Below are positions 1 through 8,466 of a stretch of DNA of 64,000 bases, piece by piece. Where the stretch lies: positions 1-64,000 of the forward strand of contig JAAUTY010000015.1 in assembly GCA_012031265.1 (NCBI GenBank), given 5' to 3'. The number at the start of each line of letters is the position of its first letter. Within the stretch, counting starts at the first letter, position 1. A program made the position numbers and the translations under genes. The stretch is from Spirulinaceae cyanobacterium SM2_1_0. GTDB taxonomy: Bacteria > Cyanobacteriota > Cyanobacteriia > Cyanobacteriales > Spirulinaceae. The notes beneath the pieces were generated by a model. The model was not told the origin of the DNA and did no database searches. It was given only the letters and a program-made list of their open reading frames with translations.

Positions 1-126
1 GGGTCTCACTTCCGTTTTTCCCACGCACCGCTTGGCTCTCTGACTGCTCTGTCTCTCGCACAGCCTTTTCGGCGACCTGAACACTTGTACGGTCTTTTCG
101 GCGATCCGGTTTTTTCAGCAAGCCCT

Positions 127-753
127 ATGTACGCTCTGATCTCACCCGACCAAATCGAACTCCCCCCCGGCGCGGTGGTGCGCTTGCCTGCGTCCTGGGC
201 TGACTATCAAACTCTGGCACAGCAGCGAGGCGATCGCGCCCTGCCCCGTCTCAAATATCGTCCCGGCGAATTGCTACTCATGTCCCCGCTCCCCAAGCAC
301 GGTCGCGATGCGAATACAGTCGCGGATGTCGTGAAAGTCTTGCTGGAACGGGGCGATCGCGACTACAGCGCCTTCACGCCGATCACCCTCGATTTGCCTG
401 AAATCAGCGGCATCGAACCCGACTACTGCTTCTACATCGAGAATTGGGCCGCCGTCGCCGGAAAAGACCGTCTCGACTGGCAACGCGACCCGCCGCCGGA
501 TTTGGTGATTGAAATCGATGTCACCAGCTACAGCGATCCCCGCGACTACCGGCCCTATCGCGTGCCCGAAATCTGGCTGCTGCGCCAGGATGACCTGCAA
601 ATTTACCAACTGGCGGGCGAGGATTACCGGCAGCAAACTCGCAGCCGCTACTTTCCTGAGCATGACTTGCCAACCTTAGTCTCAGGCTGCCTGGCGATCG
701 CCCGTCAGCAAAACAGCAGCGCCGCGATCCGGGACTTGCGCGATCGCCTCTAA
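127..753 (+). CDS. Uma2 family endonuclease-like protein (DUF820)
   Basis: About 208 aa. The Uma2/DUF820 family has a PD-(D/E)XK-like nuclease fold and is greatly expanded in cyanobacteria; its physiological role is mostly unknown. The typical layout is visible: an N-terminal segment with LPASWADYQ, a GELLLMSPLPKHG stretch, then PDLVIEIDVTSYSD followed by VPEIWLL. The Asp of PDL and the Glu of IEID are the likely metal-binding acids. I chose the ATG at 127 because family members usually begin just before LPxGxxVRLPASW; a TTG at 85 in the same frame would add 14 residues. The stop overlaps the convergent acetate kinase stop by 4 bases. No partner gene is evident, and Uma2 genes are usually solitary. 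Confidence 0.85.
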   Translation: MYALISPDQIELPPGAVVRLPASWADYQTLAQQRGDRALPRLKYRPGELLLMSPLPKHGRDANTVADVVKVLLERGDRDYSAFTPITLDLPEISGIEPDYCFYIENWAAVAGKDRLDWQRDPPPDLVIEIDVTSYSDPRDYRPYRVPEIWLLRQDDLQIYQLAGEDYRQQTRSRYFPEHDLPTLVSGCLAIARQQNSSAAIRDLRDRL

Positions 754-1961
754 GCCAACTCTGCTTGCCAGTAGCGATGACAGGCCTGGGCGATCGCCCA
801 GTCCTCGGCGGTGGCGATAACCAAAACCCGCACGGTTGAATCTGGGAGCGCAATATCGCGATCGCGCGGCCGATCCTGATTCGCCGCTGCATCCAGCCGC
901 AGTCCCAGAAATTCCAGCGCGCCACAGGCAGCGGCGCGCACGTCAGGAGAATTTTCGCCGATGCCGCCAGCGAACACCAGCGCCTCCAAACCGCCCAGCA
1001 CGCCGAGCATCGCCCCGATCTGCCGACGCAGCGAGTGAACGTACATGGCAAAGGCGAGCTGCGCCCGCTCATCCCCCTGTTCGCGACCGGCGAGCACGGC
1101 GCGGAGGTCACCGTCGCCGCCCGCGATGCCCTTGAGACCGGATTCTTTGTTGAGTAGGCGATCCACTTGGTCAGGCGTGAAGTCGTGCTGACGTTGCAGA
1201 TAGAGGGCGATCGCCGGGTCAATCGAACCGCTGCGACTGCCCATCATCAGCCCCTCCAGCGGCGTGAAGCCCATCGTCGTGTCGATGCTATGCCCTTCCT
1301 GAACAGCGGCGAGCGAACAGCCGTTGCCCAAATGACAGGTGATTAGGCGCAGCGAGTCGAGCGGTTTATCCAAAAGCTGCGCGGCTCGCTGGCTGCAATA
1401 CTCGTGGCTGATGCCGTGGAAGCCATAGCGCCGAATGCCCCGCTCGACCCATTCGTAGGGTAGGGGATAGGTGCGGGCGGCGGCAGGCATTTGTTGGTGA
1501 AAGGCGGTGTCGAAGACGGCGAGCTGGGGCACGTCGCCGAGGAGTTGCTCGATCGCTTCGATCCCGGCGAGGTTGACAGGATTGTGGGCGGGGGCGAGGG
1601 TGCAGAGGTCGCGGATCGTGGCTTTCACATCAGCGTCGATGCGAGTCGGCTGGCTGTAGTCCGCACCGCCGTGGACGACGCGGTGACCGACGATCGCGAT
1701 CTCTTGCCAATTTTCTAAGACGGCGGTGTTGCCCTCAGTGAGGGTGGCGATTAGGTGGGCGATCGCCCGGGGCCGCTCCGCCTCGGTCAGATGGCGCTCC
1801 TGCCGTGCCTGATTGGCTTTTGCCACGAGCTGACCGCCCCCGCTCCAGTCGATCGTGGCTTGCCACAGCGGTGTTGGCGGCGTTGGGGGCAAGGGGCCTG
1901 TCAACTCATACAAGTAGCTTTTGTGTGAACTCGAACCGGCATTCAGAACCAAGACTTTCAC
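750..1961 (-). CDS. ackA: acetate kinase
   Basis: About 403 aa, the normal length for AckA, which interconverts acetate + ATP and acetyl phosphate + ADP in the cytoplasm. The N-terminus KVLVLNAGSSSHK is the family signature. Also visible are GHRVVHGG, the catalytic-Asp region AVFDTAFHQQMP, the second signature RYGFHGISHEY, HLGNGCS, DTTMGFTPLEGLMMGSRSG and a C-terminal FAGGIGENS. The start is set at the GTG at 1961 because AGGAG lies 7 bases upstream and KVLVLNAG follows directly; an open frame extends 35 codons further but shows no homology. No pta is adjacent. In cyanobacteria AckA serves acetate production in dark fermentation or acetyl-phosphate balance. Confidence 0.96.
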   Translation of the reverse strand: MKVLVLNAGSSSHKSYLYELTGPLPPTPPTPLWQATIDWSGGGQLVAKANQARQERHLTEAERPRAIAHLIATLTEGNTAVLENWQEIAIVGHRVVHGGADYSQPTRIDADVKATIRDLCTLAPAHNPVNLAGIEAIEQLLGDVPQLAVFDTAFHQQMPAAARTYPLPYEWVERGIRRYGFHGISHEYCSQRAAQLLDKPLDSLRLITCHLGNGCSLAAVQEGHSIDTTMGFTPLEGLMMGSRSGSIDPAIALYLQRQHDFTPDQVDRLLNKESGLKGIAGGDGDLRAVLAGREQGDERAQLAFAMYVHSLRRQIGAMLGVLGGLEALVFAGGIGENSPDVRAAACGALEFLGLRLDAAANQDRPRDRDIALPDSTVRVLVIATAEDWAIAQACHRYWQAELA

Positions 1962-2103
1962 GATTGTCTCCTGCGGGCTGGCTGCGAATTGGACGGTTGT
2001 GGGTATGCTGTCAGAGATGGCCTCGTGCCATCGTTCAGGGTAGGGTGCAGAATCGCAGCGGGTCAATGTATGGAAACGGTTGTCCCGTGCCTGAAGTCAG
2101 TAG

Positions 2104-2213
2104 TGATACCCAGTCCGAATTTTTTGCCCCCAAAATGCAATACCCGGTAGGGAAGGGTTTCAAACCCTCCCGATGTTGCAGTTTTTGGGGTTCATGATCC
2201 GGATTGGGAATGA
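2104..2213. repeat. Palindromic dispersed repeat (family 2), copy 1
   Basis: A 110-bp near-palindrome between ackA and the DUF726-like gene. Its ends are imperfect inverted repeats (TGATACCCAGTCCGAAT on the left; the right end read in reverse is TCATTCCCAATCCGGAT), and it is centred on GGGTTTCAAACCC. The same layout, including CCCCAAAA near each end, recurs at 21107-21247 and in part at 55011-55078. It has no coding capacity, so it resembles a MITE or a hairpin-forming intergenic repeat. Confidence 0.7.
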
Positions 2214-2228
2214 GTCCTCACTGCTGTG

Positions 2229-2960
2229 ATGTGGCGATCGCGAATGTCAATCTCCGGTGCTATGGATCGACCCGAACTGCTCCTGATCGAACCGCCCCTG
2301 AGCGTCCCGGAAGCTCTCATCTTCATCGATAGCTCCCTCTCCTGCCAACTGCATTACCCGATTCATAGCTCAGCTTGGTGGTCGGTGCTGCGTCAGGTCG
2401 GCTGGCGTGGTTCCATCTACTACCTCGCCTGGGATCGCTCGCCCTACAGTCTGCTCGAGTACCTGGCGCAGATGGGTCCAGAGTCGATTGGCTACTGGCA
2501 GCGCTACAAGAGCCGTGCCAAGCGCGTGGGCAAGAGCCGCCTGCCGCTGCTGATTTCTGACTTACCGGAGCAAAAGTTTTCGCTATTCAGCCTCTCGCTG
2601 GGCGCGCGCGTCGCCTACTACACGATGCAGGATTGGTTGAAGACTTCGGCTTGTCTGAATAATGCTTTATTCCTCGCCGGAGCGGTGTTGCGTGGCAGCA
2701 GCAAGGACTGGGAGGGGGCGGCGCGATCGCTCCAAGGCCGCCTGATCAATGTCTACAACGTCGAAGACTGGGTGCTGAAACGATTTTGTCAGATGCTGGA
2801 CTGGGAGCGCAGCCCCTGCGGCATCAAACCGATCAAGCTCACCCATGACCACATCTACAATGTCAACGCTACACCATTGATGAAAACTGCAAAACACGAA
2901 CCGGCTTACTATCTGCCGGTATTGCAAACATTGGTTGAGCGTGAGATCTGGAAGTTGTAA
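2229..2960 (+). CDS. DUF726-like alpha/beta-hydrolase protein
   Basis: About 243 aa. The centre reads FSLSLGARVAYYTM, which fits a nucleophile elbow (S-L-G-A-R), followed by LFLAGAVLRGSSKDWEGAARSL, GRLINVYNVEDWVLK and a late KLTHDH that could supply the catalytic His. This order matches the DUF726/TMCO4 family of alpha/beta hydrolases, for which no substrate is established. The Gly that normally precedes the nucleophile is Ser here. The N-terminus is uncertain: in-frame ATGs occur at 2229, 2244 and 2262, none with a clear Shine-Dalgarno sequence, and homology seems to start around RPELLLIEPP. The gene is flanked by repeat copy 1 and an AT-rich cassette. Family membership is inferred from motifs only. 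Confidence 0.7.
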   Translation: MWRSRMSISGAMDRPELLLIEPPLSVPEALIFIDSSLSCQLHYPIHSSAWWSVLRQVGWRGSIYYLAWDRSPYSLLEYLAQMGPESIGYWQRYKSRAKRVGKSRLPLLISDLPEQKFSLFSLSLGARVAYYTMQDWLKTSACLNNALFLAGAVLRGSSKDWEGAARSLQGRLINVYNVEDWVLKRFCQMLDWERSPCGIKPIKLTHDHIYNVNATPLMKTAKHEPAYYLPVLQTLVEREIWKL

Positions 2961-2989
2961 CGGCGTGACTGAACTTTAAGCTGCCAACT

Positions 2990-3442
2990 TCAGCCACGCC
3001 ACTTCCTGCTCATAAAACAGACAACCTGACCGTATCGCTCTCCCGTCAGTGCGTTTAAGGATTCATGCAAGATATCTTGCAGATCACCGCACTTGCTTGT
3101 CCACATCCCATTCGCTTCCTGTCGAGCAGCATGAGAGATTTCACCATCCTGCTCGTAAAAAGCAATCTTCTCGTACCCCGGCTCTAGATTGCCATTGTCA
3201 CAAACTTCGTATCCAATTTTCTGAAAGCCACTGATGAAGGTGCTCAAAGATTCATCATCCGAGACCTCAGGCCAGTAGTAGGGCGGATCATTTTCCCAGG
3301 GCATCGGCCACCAAGGGCGCGAGTTATCTCCGGCTGCCCAGGCGATGCAATTGTATTCTGGTGTCTTCCGACTCTCGACACTATACTGATGATCTTTCAA
3401 ACCCGAAAACATCAGCTCGAGTTTAATATCAGTTCCAGCCAT
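2990..3442 (-). CDS. DUF7689-type protein, third gene of AT-rich cassette
   Basis: About 150 aa, starting at the ATG at 3442 (a TTG one codon earlier is also possible). Recognisable blocks are YNCIAWAAG, WWPMPW, YYWP, LSTFISGFQKIGYEVC, EPGYEKIAFYE, HAARQEANGMWTSKCG and GERYGQVVCFM. These are characteristic of the short DUF7689 proteins found sporadically in many bacteria; no biochemical function is known. The conserved Asn-Cys near the start and a His-Ala in the middle are reminiscent of a Cys/His hydrolase arrangement, but that is speculation. It is the last gene of a tight three-gene minus-strand set with only 5 bases after the preceding stop. Base composition is clearly more AT-rich than the surroundings, suggesting transfer. 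Confidence 0.8.
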   Translation of the reverse strand: MAGTDIKLELMFSGLKDHQYSVESRKTPEYNCIAWAAGDNSRPWWPMPWENDPPYYWPEVSDDESLSTFISGFQKIGYEVCDNGNLEPGYEKIAFYEQDGEISHAARQEANGMWTSKCGDLQDILHESLNALTGERYGQVVCFMSRKWRG

Positions 3443-3447
3443 CAATT

Positions 3448-4050
3448 CTAAACGACAAAACCTCTCAGCTTACCCCAATGCAACCAAGCATCAGCGGCTT
3501 CATTGAAAGAGCTACCAGGTTGAACTGGGTTCTCATCAATGATTGCGTTCAAGGCCGGAAACCAATGATCAGGGTGTTCCTTAAGCGAGTTCAGAATGAG
3601 TGGTACAGCACGCTCTCCCATCGCAATGATCTTGAGATAGCAAGGGTGAGCAATTTTCCTAGTAATCGATGAGTAAGCCTCAGTTTCGTCGCGCCACTGC
3701 TTGGATAATCGCTCGAACTTCAGCTTTGTCTCATCGCTAGCTTTAATATTTTCTGCTATTCCTCTCTTGAAGCTCTCAAACTGCTCTGAATGAACAACCA
3801 GAAAGCTGGGATCGGAGCCTCTGACTGAACTGCTTGTATGGGAGCCACCTAAAGTCACTCTAAAATTCTTGTCAAAAGTTTTACGCAACCCCAAAGCTCT
3901 AGACATAGCTTCCTGATAACTGGGATGAACGCTGAGAGACTCCTGCCACTCAAATCTTCTTCGATCAAAATCTCTGTAACTCACTACTTTATCTACAGAG
4001 CCTTGAGAAGTATTCGATCTATCGACCGGTGTAATGGGGATACTATTCAT
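3448..4050 (-). CDS. Conserved hypothetical protein, second gene of AT-rich cassette
   Basis: 200 aa, function unknown. The C-terminal third has a pattern I have seen in small proteins adjacent to DUF7689-type genes: HPCYLKIIAMGERAVPLILNSL, then HWFPALNAIIDENPVQPGSS, then AWLHWGKLRGF. It looks like a short helical-repeat (HEAT-like) unit. The N-terminal 100 residues are polar, low-complexity and Ser-rich, and I do not recognise them. The ATG at 4050 is preceded by AGGAAGAGG at good spacing, and the gene lies 14 bases after the upstream gene, so the three are probably co-transcribed. AT-rich relative to neighbours. Confidence 0.75.
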   Translation of the reverse strand: MNSIPITPVDRSNTSQGSVDKVVSYRDFDRRRFEWQESLSVHPSYQEAMSRALGLRKTFDKNFRVTLGGSHTSSSVRGSDPSFLVVHSEQFESFKRGIAENIKASDETKLKFERLSKQWRDETEAYSSITRKIAHPCYLKIIAMGERAVPLILNSLKEHPDHWFPALNAIIDENPVQPGSSFNEAADAWLHWGKLRGFVV

Positions 4051-4064
4051 CTCAAAACCTCTTC

Positions 4065-4748
4065 CTAGATAACGCAGGGAATCCCAGTTGAGCTCAGCGA
4101 GGCTCTAATAGAAATCTCTTTCTTTTGTGCCAACCTAATTTGCTCAGTTAGGTAATCTAGGTCATCCGAGTCAAGAGTGAAAAAGAATTCTTCATTTTCG
4201 TGCGTAAGAATCTTCATCTCGTGAATCAGGACAAAGGCTGCCACATCCAGGTTGCCCTGCTGAGCTTTATATACAGGACGAACATCAGTTGTTATCTCAA
4301 AACTCCTAAGCATCCGAGCATGATTGAATAAAGCAGCCTGAACGTCAAACGTGGTTTTAATCAGGCTTTGCGTCTCAAAGAAAAGCTTTACTCGCTCACC
4401 CAGAACATCCAGTTGCTTCTCCGATAAAGTCGCATCGGTAGAATCATCTAGAGGGATATTTGACTGTTTTACTGACTCTATCAAGCCAGAGGTTAGGCTT
4501 TCTACTGGCGCATTGTTCTCTTTAAAAATCCTGTAAATCGAAGCAAGAAAGCCCACAAGACTCTCCACTTCTTCAGCGCTTACATCCTCAATATTGTCTA
4601 GAATTTCCTCTATAACAGCAGCAAACTTGAGTTGTGGGTGTGCTTGGCTGCAAACTTCAAAAAATCTTTCCACAAACTCTTCTTCTGATAAGGCAAGCTT
4701 TCTGATGCCTTGATGAAAGTTTTGCGGTACAAGAGTACTGTCAGCCAT
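4065..4748 (-). CDS. Hypothetical helical protein, first gene of AT-rich cassette
   Basis: 227 aa, unrecognised family. The protein is acidic and predicted mostly helical, with no signal peptide or membrane segment. The C-terminal half has LRSFEITTDVRPVYK, AAFVLIHEMKILTHENEEFFFTLDSDDLDYLTEQIRLAQKK, a pattern resembling regulatory or scaffold proteins of unknown role. The start is the ATG at 4748, with no clear Shine-Dalgarno sequence. It heads the cassette at 2990-4748, and its promoter should lie in the AT-rich stretch 4749-5106. Nothing in the sequence assigns a function; toxin-antitoxin, defence or regulatory roles are possible but unsupported. Confidence 0.7.
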   Translation of the reverse strand: MADSTLVPQNFHQGIRKLALSEEEFVERFFEVCSQAHPQLKFAAVIEEILDNIEDVSAEEVESLVGFLASIYRIFKENNAPVESLTSGLIESVKQSNIPLDDSTDATLSEKQLDVLGERVKLFFETQSLIKTTFDVQAALFNHARMLRSFEITTDVRPVYKAQQGNLDVAAFVLIHEMKILTHENEEFFFTLDSDDLDYLTEQIRLAQKKEISIRASLSSTGIPCVI

Positions 4749-5106
4749 ACAGGTTTACATTATTGTTAAAGAGACAATCCAATTCATTCGGGGGCTTAAT
4801 GTTCATTGCCTCACTGTATCAGTAGTGTAACGTCTACATTCATTTAAACCTGAGGCTAAATATCAGTGGAGTACCATGAAATTACACTGCATATTGTGTA
4901 TTTGGTCATCTAGACTAACAAAACCTGCTAGATGTGGTATCGGTTCCAATCTGAAAATTCAACACGGATCCCCAGACAATCTCTGAAACGCCTATGATAA
5001 ATGAGGTTCAAGTCTTTCAGGTTCTGATCTTGGAACTGTACTGAATGCGGGATCCTGCATCTCCCTAATTAATTAACTTCCCGATCGCCCAGCCATCATC
5101 AGCAAC
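4749..5106. other. AT-rich intergenic region upstream of the accessory cassette
   Basis: About 358 bases without a convincing gene, distinctly AT-rich. It should contain the promoter for the minus-strand cassette and the end of the transcript from the acyl-CoA dehydrogenase-like gene. The part at 5041-5065 (GCGGGATCCTGCATC) is a short palindrome around a BamHI-like core. No known RNA or inverted terminal repeat was recognised. Confidence 0.4.
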
Positions 5107-6195
5107 TCAGCGCACCAAGCGCGCCAAGGTCGCTGCCATCACGGCCGTCGTCTGGCCGGAGACTGAGAAGACCACGACTTCCCGATAGATGCGCTGCGCG
5201 GCATTTTGACGCTGGTTGGCAGCACCGCGCGAGACGATGACAGCCGCATAGGTGCAACGCTGCGCGACATCCAACGACCAAGCCCGCAGGTGCAATTGTT
5301 CCTCGGCGGGCGTGGGCTGTGCTTTCGCGGCCAGGATCGCGGCTCGACAATTGCCTAGCTCGCGATCGAGGCTTGTCCAGCTTTCGGCAACAGCGGCATC
5401 AGCACCCGCCTGCGCGATGCCCTGCACGACATCTAAGCCGGCACGGGCACTACCCAGGATCAGTGGTGTCGGATTCAGGCTATTCTGCTGATCCCGGATC
5501 GCGAGCCAACCAGCTGGACGAATATCGACGACATTCTCGGCGGTGAGCAGCCAGTCGTGCAGCTCGGCGCTGACGGTGTTGGTCGCATCCATCGCCGCCA
5601 GTTGCATGGGTTGAGAAAAAGTCAGTCGCCCGCCCCAGCTTTGCGAGGTTTCACCAAAGGGCAACAGCGCCAAGAGAATTTGCCCATTGGGCAGCGTCGC
5701 TGCTGTGATCGCCCGCTGAAAGAGGCCGTAGCCCGATAGCCAAGGGACAGAACCCGACAACCGGTAATCACTCTCGTCGGGAACGGCCCGCAAGCTGGGG
5801 GGGCCTGCGCGTCGCAGGTGTGAGAAGCTGACCCCCGCCAGGATTTGTCCCTGGCTCAGGTAGGGCAAATATTTTTGCTTGAGAAACTCGCTGCTCCCGC
5901 GCGCAATCAAGGCGGCGGCTGTCTGGTGCTGCGTCTGGATAAAGGCGAGCGTGCCGCTGTAGCGGGCTAAGGCTTCTTGGTAGACAAAGTAGTCCAGATC
6001 ACTGATCTGGCTACCGCCCCAACGAAGCGGAATTTTGAGGCCGAGGAGCGATCGCCCCCCCAGAGCGCGCAGGGCAGCTCGCAGGGTTGTCGTCTTGGTC
6101 TCTAAATCGTTAGGGTCAGGAGCCTCGCTCTGCAAATAAGCTTGCAGTTCATCGCAGGCGTTTAGGAGCGAAGCACGAACATCAAGCTGATTCAA
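5107..6195 (-). CDS. Acyl-CoA dehydrogenase family protein
   Basis: 362 aa from a TTG start, close to the normal family length. The protein resembles the flavin-dependent acyl-CoA dehydrogenase/monooxygenase superfamily: an N-terminal helical domain with LLGLKIPLRWGG and YFVYQEALARYSGTLAF, the middle beta-domain with AGVSFSHLRRAGPP and LSGSVPWLSGYG, then a C-terminal helical bundle. The conserved catalytic Glu of true dehydrogenases is not obvious in the C-terminal part, so a monooxygenase-like or degenerate activity is possible. Substrate unknown. It is transcribed divergently from a LysR regulator 134 bases away, a classic regulator-target layout, so that regulator probably controls it. No acyl-CoA synthetase, thiolase or electron-transfer flavoprotein gene is nearby. 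Confidence 0.8.
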   Translation of the reverse strand: MNQLDVRASLLNACDELQAYLQSEAPDPNDLETKTTTLRAALRALGGRSLLGLKIPLRWGGSQISDLDYFVYQEALARYSGTLAFIQTQHQTAAALIARGSSEFLKQKYLPYLSQGQILAGVSFSHLRRAGPPSLRAVPDESDYRLSGSVPWLSGYGLFQRAITAATLPNGQILLALLPFGETSQSWGGRLTFSQPMQLAAMDATNTVSAELHDWLLTAENVVDIRPAGWLAIRDQQNSLNPTPLILGSARAGLDVVQGIAQAGADAAVAESWTSLDRELGNCRAAILAAKAQPTPAEEQLHLRAWSLDVAQRCTYAAVIVSRGAANQRQNAAQRIYREVVVFSVSGQTTAVMAATLARLVR

Positions 6196-6329
6196 GGGCT
6201 GAGTGCTCGGGTGCGGGGTGGTATTTTTCTAGTGTAGAGTGTCAGGCTGGGTGGTGTGGACAAGGTGTTCACCGGATTCTCCATCAGAGCGACTGCACTC
6301 TTACTGACTCTGATGACTGGTGACGGTTC

Positions 6330-7241
6330 ATGGCAGCGATCGCTCTCCAGCGTGTGAAACTTTCGCAGTTGCGAATTCTGGTTGCGGTTGCGGCGCAGCG
6401 CAATTTCAGTGCGGCGGCGTTGCAGCTCGAGATTTCACAATCGGCGGTCAGCCACGCGATCGCCCAGCTCGAGTCGGAACTGGGTATCAACCTGCTGACG
6501 CGCGGCCGCCAAGGGGCGGTGCTCACGCCCGTCGGTGAGCAAGTGCTCAGTCGTGCCCAGCAAATCTTGCAACTCCTCGATGAAATCGGCGAGGTCGCCA
6601 ATCGCGAGAAGGGTCTTCAGGGTGGGACGGTGCGCGTGGCTTCATTTCGGAGTGTCTCGACGCACTTGCTGCCGTTGGCGATCGCCGCCTTCCGCCAGGA
6701 TTATCCCAATGTCGAAGTGGCGATCGCCGAGCACGATAATTTCATGGGCATCGAGCAAGCCCTGCGGCGCGGCCACGCGGATCTTGGCTTCACCTACCTG
6801 CCGACCAGCCCTGAGTTTCTCGCTTGGGAGATCCTCCGCGATCAGTATGTCGCTCTGCTGCCTCCCGGCCCTGACCCGATCGCCAATCCAGTGAGCTGGG
6901 AGATTCTGGCGCAATATCCGTTGATCGTTTCGCGGCACGCCAACACCTGGTATCCCGGCATCGAGGAGTACATTCGCAATGCGCCTATGCGCCTGAAGAT
7001 TGGCTATGAAGTCAGTGCCGACTCCACGGTTGTCGGCATGGTCGGGCAGGGCTTGGGGGCGGCGATCATGCCCTGCTTGGCCATCGCCCCGCTCCCGACC
7101 GAGGTACGCGTCTGCCAATTGCCGATTCCCTTCGAGCGGGCGATCGGCGCGAGCGTACTCGCCGAGGGGCTGCAAGCGCCAGCGGTTTATGCCTTTTTGG
7201 AAACACTACAGCGGGTCGAGCGACCGACGATGCCCTTCTGA
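6330..7241 (+). CDS. LysR family transcriptional regulator
   Basis: 303 aa, typical LysR length. The N-terminal winged helix-turn-helix is clear: LSQLRILVAVAAQRNFSAAA, then ISQSAVSHAIAQLESELGINLLTRG. A linker helix and a periplasmic-binding-protein-like effector domain follow (GTVRVASFRSVSTHLLP, ADLGFTYLP, YVALLPPG, VGQGLGAAIMP). Start at the ATG at 6330; a GTG at 6354 is an alternative. It diverges from the acyl-CoA dehydrogenase-like gene, and LysR proteins usually bind between themselves and such a divergent target, so autoregulation is expected through a T-N11-A type site in 6196-6329. Effector unknown. Confidence 0.95.
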   Translation: MAAIALQRVKLSQLRILVAVAAQRNFSAAALQLEISQSAVSHAIAQLESELGINLLTRGRQGAVLTPVGEQVLSRAQQILQLLDEIGEVANREKGLQGGTVRVASFRSVSTHLLPLAIAAFRQDYPNVEVAIAEHDNFMGIEQALRRGHADLGFTYLPTSPEFLAWEILRDQYVALLPPGPDPIANPVSWEILAQYPLIVSRHANTWYPGIEEYIRNAPMRLKIGYEVSADSTVVGMVGQGLGAAIMPCLAIAPLPTEVRVCQLPIPFERAIGASVLAEGLQAPAVYAFLETLQRVERPTMPF

Positions 7242-7299
7242 AGGATCGCAAACTGCTAGGATCGAGGCAGAATTTTGGCAGCGTGGGTAGGGAAGGGTC

Positions 7300-7755
7300 A
7301 TGGCCCAGCGGCTCGGCGTCGGTTTGCTTGCATTCATACTCAGCGTCTTGCTGGTCGGCTGCGGGATGGCGCAACCGCCACGGGGTCTCGCGCCGGGGGG
7401 TGAAATCGTGCGGCGGGCGATCGCGCTGCAACTGGAACACAAGCAAACTCAACTCAGCAAACAATTAGCGGCGACTCACCCCAATCTAGACATCCGCCAC
7501 GTCAAGGTGGCCGGTTTTGAGCCGCTGTACCTCGGCCGCCTCGCCACCTACCATTTGCAGGGAACTTACGATCTCCATATCCAGTTGCCCGACCGTGAGA
7601 TCGATCAGAAAGCGAACGATTTCGACATCTATCTCCAGCGCCAGCGCGAAGGCAAGTCCTGGCGCTGGCTCAACCGCGAGGCAACTGCTGCCGCCGACGC
7701 ACCGCGCTGGAGCAGTTATCTAGTACGCGAGCTGAGTGCTGCCGGCAGCGAGTAA
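7300..7755 (+). CDS. Conserved cyanobacterial lipoprotein of unknown function
   Basis: 151 aa. The N-terminus has a lipoprotein signal: a basic start (MAQRL), a hydrophobic stretch, then the lipobox LVGC with Cys at about residue 22, predicting lipid anchoring after cleavage by signal peptidase II. The remainder is soluble with LYLGRLATYHLQGTYDLHIQLP and a C-terminal SWRWLNREA, which looks like a small alpha+beta domain. I do not recognise a named family. It lies 58 bases after the LysR gene and may be read from its own promoter. Confidence 0.75.
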   Translation: MAQRLGVGLLAFILSVLLVGCGMAQPPRGLAPGGEIVRRAIALQLEHKQTQLSKQLAATHPNLDIRHVKVAGFEPLYLGRLATYHLQGTYDLHIQLPDREIDQKANDFDIYLQRQREGKSWRWLNREATAAADAPRWSSYLVRELSAAGSE

Positions 7756-8034
7756 CAAGCCACGGCGATTCTGGATGGCTTTGCCCAAAAGTTGCTCTGA
7801 GCGGGCGATCGCCAGCCACTTGCTTCTCGATCACTCAACCTTTGGCGTGGTTTGTTCCCCGGTGCGAGTCCCGATTGTTTCTGACCGCAGATCGCTCCAC
7901 CACGCCGCTCGCAATCGTTTGACCCACTGATGCCAGGGTTGAGCTTGTCAAATTTTCGTAACAAATAACCCAACCCCAGAGCAAATTGTTACAATCAATA
8001 CAGAAGCAATGACTTTAGTATCGGAGGTAACTTT

Positions 8035-8214
8035 ATGCAACTCTCATTTCGTGGTGTTCGTTACGACGCTGAACCAACAACCTTCGATGTGATTGAAGGC
8101 GAAGTCGGTGGCACTTATCGCGGCAAGCCTTGGAAGATACATCACTACCGTCAGCAACTCCGCAGTACGCAGAGCCATGAACTCAAATATCGCGGTGTGC
8201 GCTACACGCACTAA
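8035..8214 (+). CDS. Small DUF4278 domain protein
   Basis: 59 aa, too short for most gene finders. It has a strong Shine-Dalgarno sequence (GGAGGT at 8022-8027), 7 bases before ATG. The sequence begins MQLSFRGVRYD and contains GGTYRGKPW followed by HELKYRGVRY at the end. The repeated [YF]RGxxY motif is the hallmark of DUF4278, a cyanobacterial family of small proteins with no known function. The next gene (8467-8877) is a longer member of the same family, so the two are a tandem pair. Confidence 0.85.
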   Translation: MQLSFRGVRYDAEPTTFDVIEGEVGGTYRGKPWKIHHYRQQLRSTQSHELKYRGVRYTH

Positions 8215-8466
8215 CGGCTCGCGCGATGTGCAAGGCTCAAGCTTACCGTGGCTTGAAACCTTGAGGCTGCAATCAGCTTGGGCCGACTTGAACAGCCATT
8301 TTCGCTAATGTTAGCGCGTCTTGCTGGGATTTGAAAGCCGTCTGCCAGCGGCTCTCATGAGAACCGGTCTGCCCCAGCCAACTTCAGGTAAGCGCTGTTT
8401 AGTAATCGCAACTTTTATAGCGAGCGGCTGACGATTCGCCGCCCAGCGTTTTGGAGGGTTGAAATC

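Noticed and set aside
521-1222. Long minus-strand frame (233 codons) over the uma2/ackA 3' ends
   Set aside because: It lies antisense or out of frame to two well-supported genes, and the translated sequence has no family features; GC-rich DNA yields many such frames.
5041-5065. GCGGGATCCTGCATC resembling the middle of the CTAG MITE
   Set aside because: Only about 10 bases agree, and neither terminal CTAGTAC end is present.
7987-8002. NtcA-like sequence TGT-N10-ACA upstream of the 59-aa DUF4278 gene
   Set aside because: The left half-site is imperfect, and the nearest -10-like box is at 14 bases rather than the usual 20-24 and runs into the Shine-Dalgarno sequence.
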